Source: Candidatus Coatesiibacteriota bacterium
GTDB taxonomy: Bacteria; RBG-13-66-14; B26-G2; JAUVZD01
Assembly: GCA_030602715.1 (NCBI GenBank)
Contig: JAUVZD010000006.1
Location: 90,465 to 154,464, forward strand
DNA: 64,000 nucleotides
Direction: 5' to 3'
Under the pieces are notes generated by a model. It saw nothing but the letters and a program-made list of their open reading frames with translations, did not search any database and was not told the origin of the DNA. Below, piece by piece: positions 60,368-64,000 of this stretch (positions are counted from its first letter, which is position 1; each line of letters starts with the position of its first letter). A program made the position numbers and the translations under genes.

Positions 60368-62083
60368 TCATTTCCCCTCTCCGTCATCCTTCTTCTTGCG
60401 GTTTACTATCTGAGCGCGGAAGCGTTCCAACTCCTTCTGCACCAGCGGGTCGTCGCTCTTGGTAAAAATTTCTCCCTCTTGCTTGGCCTCGGAAGAGGTT
60501 TTGGGGGGGACCTCAGTTTCCTTCGTTGGGGTTTTGGGGACAGAGGTCTTACTTTTGGTCGCCTTGGCTTTAGGGTGGGTTGTCTCTCTTTTGCCGTGGG
60601 TTTGCACCTCTAAGGCTGGCTCAGCGGAGAGAACCTGGGCGCAAGCCCGTTTGATGTTCTCTTGCACCAACGCTTCCTGCACCTTTTCAATATGGAAGGA
60701 GTGGCTTTCCGGGTAGCTTAAAACCAGTTTGTCTGTGGATAGTTCAACTAGGCGGGCATCCTTGAGCAGGGCTTCGGTGCGGGCGTCCTCCTTTTTCAGG
60801 TAGGCGAGTACCGAGGACCATCTCTCATCCTCCCCGGCTGGAGACGGGACGACGATATCACCCGTTGACTTGTCCCCGCCGTAGCGGGGTTTGCCCCGCT
60901 GTGGCGGGGTCTGCTCCGCCGTGGCGGTGTTCTCCCCCGCCGTGGCCGTGTTCTCCGTCTCTAAGGCGGTGAGCATTTCTAAGACCGGAACGCCTATTAT
61001 CATCCTCCCCGCTCGCAGGACAGCAAGCTCCAGAGCGGTCAAAGGGTCAACAGCTCGGAGATAGTCGCCCTTGGCTCGTATGAGGGTATTGACCACGGCG
61101 AAGATGTCAGCCAGTTCCTTGCCTTCGGCGAGCTCGGTCAGCTGGGTGATCTCGTCCGGGGAGAGAGTGGTGTAGGCTTCATCAAAGGCATCGGCGGAGA
61201 TGAGCAAGAGGTCATTTGCCATGGCAATTAAGCTCTCCAGCAGATGATTAAGATTAGCACCCTCGGAATATAGCTGGCGGACGATATCCAGGGCGGGACT
61301 GCTCTTGCCCTCTACCACAGCGGTCAGTAGGGAGAGAACCCGGTTGTGGTCGGATAGATCAAGAATCTCCTCCACATCGGCTTGGGTGATCTTCTTTCCG
61401 CTTGCCGCTACCGCCTGTTCCAGTATTCCCTGGGCGTCGCGCAGACAACCTTCGGCTTGGCGTGCGATGAAGGATAGTATTTCATCATCAACGGAAAATT
61501 TCTCTTCCTCGGCAATCTGCAAAAGCCTTCCAGTGATAAGCTCCACCGGCAGACGGCGGAAGTGGAAGTGTTGACAGCGGCTGATTATGGTGGGGATCAC
61601 CTTGTGGGCTTCGGTGGTGGCAAAGACGAAGACCACATTAGGTGGAGGTTCCTCCAGGGTCTTCAGCAGGGCGTTGAATGCGGGTGTGGTGAGCATGTGC
61701 ACTTCGTCTATAATATATACTTTATAGCGACCCCTGCTGGGAGCCAGCTTGACTTTCTCCCGCAGGTCGCGCACCTCATCTATACCCCGATTGGAGGCTC
61801 CGTCAATTTCTATGACATCCAGGTCGTTCCCGGCGGCAACGGCAAGACAGGAGTCGCATTTTCCACAGGGTTTGGGGGTGGTACCTTTGACGCAGTTCAG
61901 CGCTTTTGCCAGGATACGAGCGATGGTGGTCTTGCCGGTGCCCCGAGGACCGCTGAAGAGATAGGCGTGAGCCACCCGTTTCTGCTTGATGGCGTTTACC
62001 AGAGTTTGGGTGACATGTCTTTGTCCCACGACCTCCTCAAAGGTCTGGGGGCGCCACTTGCGGGCGATGACGGTATAGCTCAT
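60368..62083 (-). CDS. dnaX: DNA polymerase III subunit gamma/tau
   Basis: Clamp-loader ATPase, 571 residues. P-loop GPRGTGKTT (45-53), zinc cysteines C64, C73, C76, C79, and IIDEVHML with the sensor region LLKTLEEPP are in place. After domain III (about 365) a linker contains four tandem GC-rich palindromic units, giving ENTATAGENTATAEQ then PPQRGKPRYGG. A shorter C-terminal part follows, ending in a basic Lys/Thr/Pro tail. No obvious slippery heptamer for gamma production. Upstream of ybaB with a 101-nt gap. Confidence 0.95.
   Translation of the reverse strand: MSYTVIARKWRPQTFEEVVGQRHVTQTLVNAIKQKRVAHAYLFSGPRGTGKTTIARILAKALNCVKGTTPKPCGKCDSCLAVAAGNDLDVIEIDGASNRGIDEVRDLREKVKLAPSRGRYKVYIIDEVHMLTTPAFNALLKTLEEPPPNVVFVFATTEAHKVIPTIISRCQHFHFRRLPVELITGRLLQIAEEEKFSVDDEILSFIARQAEGCLRDAQGILEQAVAASGKKITQADVEEILDLSDHNRVLSLLTAVVEGKSSPALDIVRQLYSEGANLNHLLESLIAMANDLLLISADAFDEAYTTLSPDEITQLTELAEGKELADIFAVVNTLIRAKGDYLRAVDPLTALELAVLRAGRMIIGVPVLEMLTALETENTATAGENTATAEQTPPQRGKPRYGGDKSTGDIVVPSPAGEDERWSSVLAYLKKEDARTEALLKDARLVELSTDKLVLSYPESHSFHIEKVQEALVQENIKRACAQVLSAEPALEVQTHGKRETTHPKAKATKSKTSVPKTPTKETEVPPKTSSEAKQEGEIFTKSDDPLVQKELERFRAQIVNRKKKDDGEGK
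60874..60955. repeat. Four tandem GC-rich palindromic units in the dnaX linker
   Basis: Units start near 60874, 60894, 60914 and 60935, with periods of 20, 20 and 21 bp. The first two are CCCCGC-CGTA-GCGGGG and CCCCGC-TGTG-GCGGGG; the others are CCGCC-GTGGC variants. They occupy residues about 377-403, exactly the flexible linker. Confidence 0.8.
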
Positions 62084-62101
62084 GTTGGATCACCAGCCAA
62101 A

Positions 62102-62130
62102 AGTTAGCACAATGGGAGGGGGGGTGTCAA
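62102..62130 (-). promoter_or_regulatory. Promoter of dnaX
   Basis: Minus strand TTGACA (62125-62130), 17-bp spacer, CTAACT (62102-62107); the -10 is weak. Confidence 0.55.
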
Positions 62131-62212
62131 GGATATATCGCTAAAGGAGAGGGATCCGATAAAAAAAGCGAAAGTTTTTCTTACAGAATCCATTTTTTAT
62201 AGACGGAAAGGG

Positions 62213-62228
62213 TGTGATTTACATCACA
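62213..62228. promoter_or_regulatory. CRP/FNR-type palindromic operator
   Basis: TGTGAT-TTAC-ATCACA is a perfect match to the CRP half-sites TGTGA-N6-TCACA. The centre is 62220.5, about 50 bp before the presumed transcription start of the M23 gene and upstream of its -35. Confidence 0.7.
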
Positions 62229-62235
62229 TTTTTTC

Positions 62236-62264
62236 TTGACACGCGCAAGAAAATAAGTTAGATT
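62236..62264 (+). promoter_or_regulatory. Promoter of M23 gene 1
   Basis: TTGACA (62236-62241), 17-bp spacer, TAGATT (62259-62264). Confidence 0.75.
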
Positions 62265-62302
62265 TTAATCCCTTGGCTCTTTTTTGGGGGATTTGGGTGG
62301 TT

Positions 62303-63232
62303 ATGAGCAGATTTTTATACACCATCATATCTTACTTCCGTAGGCTGAGAAGGAAGCATGTAAGCTTTGTCCTCTCTTTCGCCTCCTCCGCCAGGTTGGT
62401 CAACCTGCGAATATCCTATCTCACCCTCCAGGTTACAGTGGCAGTGCTCATTGCCGTCTTCCTTGTGGGTGGATATGCTCTTTTATATCAGTTGGGTTAC
62501 TTCGGTTCTGCTGAAGATAAGGAAGTTCTCTGTGAAAGCCGTAAGCAAGAAGCCCGTCTGACGGAGCTTACCGAGAAGGTGGGGGAGCTTCAAGCGGGGG
62601 TTTTGGAGAGCGAGGCTTTTTTTGCCAAGCTCGGCAAGCTGTATTATGTGGATATGCGCACCACAGAGGAGGTTGGCATCGGTGGTCCCATCTTAGGGGT
62701 TGATGTTGAACTGCTTGAAGATCCCACCATTATGGAGATGGTTGCCTTATACAATTTGGTATCAGTAGGTGAGCTCAACAGTGGAGAGGTCTTCTTCAGG
62801 GCGGAAGAACAGAGCGGTATCCTGGGGAGCACCCCATCACTTCTGCCGACCGAGGGTGGTATCAGCTCCGGTTTTGGATGGCGGATGAACCCGTTGGGTG
62901 GGGGGATGCAGTTCCACTCTGGAGTGGACATAAATTGTGTGCTGGGCACTCCCATCTACGCTGCCGCCGATGGAATCGTCACCAAAGCTGGTATGACCGG
63001 TGGTTACGGCATTGAGGTGCGTATCAAACACGGCTTTGGTTTCTCCACCCTCTATGGTCACTGTTCAGATGTTTTCGTCACCGATGGACAAGAGGTCAAA
63101 CGGGGCGACCTTGTAGCCGCCGTGGGATCTACCGGTTGGTCAACGGGTAACCACCTGCACTATGAGGTACGAATAAATAATGTGCCCGTAGATCCTATGG
63201 GTTATATAGTTACCGGATATATTGTGGATTGA
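62303..63232 (+). CDS. M23 peptidoglycan endopeptidase with coiled coil
   Basis: A 309-residue inner-membrane protein. Basic N-terminus, one helix (about 42-64), a short coiled coil (about 74-108), then an M23/LytM domain (about 185-300) with H205 and D209 (HSGVD) and H284/H286 (HLHYEV), so an active zinc site. The ISSGFGWRMNPLGGG block is common to this M23 subgroup. ATG 62303 is preferred to TTG 62273 since the promoter places the transcript start at about 62271. Followed by a paralog with similar promoter. Confidence 0.88.
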   Translation: MSRFLYTIISYFRRLRRKHVSFVLSFASSARLVNLRISYLTLQVTVAVLIAVFLVGGYALLYQLGYFGSAEDKEVLCESRKQEARLTELTEKVGELQAGVLESEAFFAKLGKLYYVDMRTTEEVGIGGPILGVDVELLEDPTIMEMVALYNLVSVGELNSGEVFFRAEEQSGILGSTPSLLPTEGGISSGFGWRMNPLGGGMQFHSGVDINCVLGTPIYAAADGIVTKAGMTGGYGIEVRIKHGFGFSTLYGHCSDVFVTDGQEVKRGDLVAAVGSTGWSTGNHLHYEVRINNVPVDPMGYIVTGYIVD

Positions 63233-63286
63233 TGGGGAATTGCCCCAGCTCGGCTTTATGCTTACATAATTACCTGTCTTTTTCCC

Positions 63287-63315
63287 TTGACATAGTGGTT
63301 TTATTCTGTTAGTTT
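63287..63315 (+). promoter_or_regulatory. Promoter of M23 gene 2
   Basis: TTGACA (63287-63292), 17-bp spacer, TAGTTT (63310-63315). No CRP-type box is seen here, unlike in front of gene 1. Confidence 0.6.
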
Positions 63316-63335
63316 TCATTTTGCTGTTTGGTTCA

Positions 63336-64000
63336 ATGAAGAAGTTTTTTGCAAAGATAACGAGGGGCTTAAAGAGCTTCGCCAACAAGAGACTAACTTT
63401 CCACTTATCATTTAATTCACCTGCGAAGCCATTCTCACTCCATATATCCTTTCTGACCATACTTGTGGTTATGACCAGTATGGTCTTATTTTTTACCTCC
63501 ATCTTTTTGATTTGGGGGGGGTATGCCCAGCGTGCCACCACCAAAGCCTATCTGGAATTTCTTCAGTTCACCGATGAGACCTGCGAGTCCCAGTTGTGCA
63601 CCCTAAGTGAAGAGCTTACGCAGTTAAAAAGCTCCATGGAGGAGATTTCCTGCTTCAGTGGGGATATGTGTGAACTATATGACATTGAGGAGATAGACCC
63701 GCAGACTCGTGAGTTGGGTATGGGCGGAGAGATAATCGGTGCGGATGCCGACCTGATGCGTGATACTCGCATAAGCGACCTTTCCATCACCTATCAAGAA
63801 CTGCTTCTGGAGTTTGAACGGCAGAACGAGATACTCTCCAACGCCCAGGGGCAGTCCCGCATCTGGCAATATACCCCCACCATCAAACCCTGTGGTGGAC
63901 CGATCGTCTCCGGTTTTGGCTGGCGACGAAATCCTCTGGGGGGCGGGATCCAGATGCACAAAGGGATAGACATCGCAATGCCCCAAGGAGCGCCCATAGT
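63336..64000 (+). CDS. M23 peptidoglycan endopeptidase, paralog, runs off the window
   Basis: The first 221 residues are in the window. Basic N-terminus, single helix (about 36-58), a coiled coil (about 70-105), and the start of an M23 domain. VSGFGWRRNPLGGG and the first two zinc ligands (HKGIDI) are visible near the end; the HxH part lies beyond the edge. No good Shine-Dalgarno; ATG 63336 is chosen by alignment with gene 1. Both paralogs share a LEDPTI/MRDTRI-type linker in the same position. Confidence 0.85.
   Translation, partial: MKKFFAKITRGLKSFANKRLTFHLSFNSPAKPFSLHISFLTILVVMTSMVLFFTSIFLIWGGYAQRATTKAYLEFLQFTDETCESQLCTLSEELTQLKSSMEEISCFSGDMCELYDIEEIDPQTRELGMGGEIIGADADLMRDTRISDLSITYQELLLEFERQNEILSNAQGQSRIWQYTPTIKPCGGPIVSGFGWRRNPLGGGIQMHKGIDIAMPQGAPI

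Noticed and set aside
60368-62083. Programmed frameshift in dnaX giving a short gamma subunit
   Set aside because: No A-rich slippery heptamer followed by a stem was seen; the frame is intact to the end.

Overview
The window is one contiguous piece of a bacterial chromosome. The host is a Gram-negative bacterium with an outer membrane: LptD, PorV-like and other beta-barrel proteins, many Sec signal peptides and lipoboxes, and a secreted protease with a type-IX-like C-terminal sorting module. This set, together with YfhO, DUF5916, two DUF3857/transglutaminase giants and many TPR proteins, points to an uncultivated lineage of the FCB superphylum. I cannot name the phylum from sequence alone. 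Promoters are classical sigma70 type (TTGACA-N17-TATAAT and close variants occur many times). Translation often starts at GTG or TTG, and once apparently at CTG. Most of the window is moderately GC-rich. AT-rich patches stand out at 1-735, 35.7-37.5 kb, about 52.5-53.25 kb and 55.55-56.8 kb and look like acquired DNA.

Layout. 0-2.5 kb: a type IIG restriction-modification gene, cut by the window edge. 2.6-6.6 kb: two integral-membrane enzymes of sugar/envelope chemistry (YfhO-like, GT39-like). 6.7-19.0 kb, all minus strand: DUF5916 barrel, LptD, AccD, PorV-like protein, a truncated cyclic-nucleotide-binding remnant, a PH-like/XPB-domain pair, a VIT-like transporter, a repeat protein resembling the septoil-knot family, and MurJ. 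19.2-33.9 kb, plus strand: a secreted M30-like protease, then a six-gene 12.5-kb operon (anchored unknown, DUF72, M23 endopeptidase, an active and a dead transglutaminase/TPR giant, and a polyprenyl-phosphate glycosylphosphotransferase). 33.9-40.7 kb: LepA, an AT-rich BglII/BstYI-type restriction-modification pair, an SH3 lipoprotein and two tandem signal peptidases I. 40.7-46.7 kb: a 1.79-kb tandem duplication carrying B12-binding radical SAM genes, with a convergent TPR gene. 46.7-52.4 kb: tRNA-Leu, GAF protein, SagB-like lipoprotein, sulfatase-like/TPR protein, anchored unknown and an L,D-transpeptidase. 52.5-58.6 kb: barrels, M50 protease, MTA phosphorylase and a decayed family of paralogous barrels. 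58.7-64 kb: class-V aminotransferase, YbaB and DnaX, then two M23 genes behind similar promoters, the first also preceded by a perfect CRP-type box.

How the genes work together. The dominant theme is envelope construction: LPS insertion (LptD), lipid II flipping (MurJ), fatty-acid supply (AccD), peptidoglycan remodelling (three M23 enzymes, an L,D-transpeptidase), secretion (two signal peptidases, PorV, sorting domain) and polysaccharide initiation. The second theme is genome dynamics: two restriction systems, a clean tandem duplication whose junction can still be read, 3-prime remnants of a lost paralog, and short GC-rich palindromes (CCCCGCC...GGCGGGG) inserted in frame in three unrelated genes.
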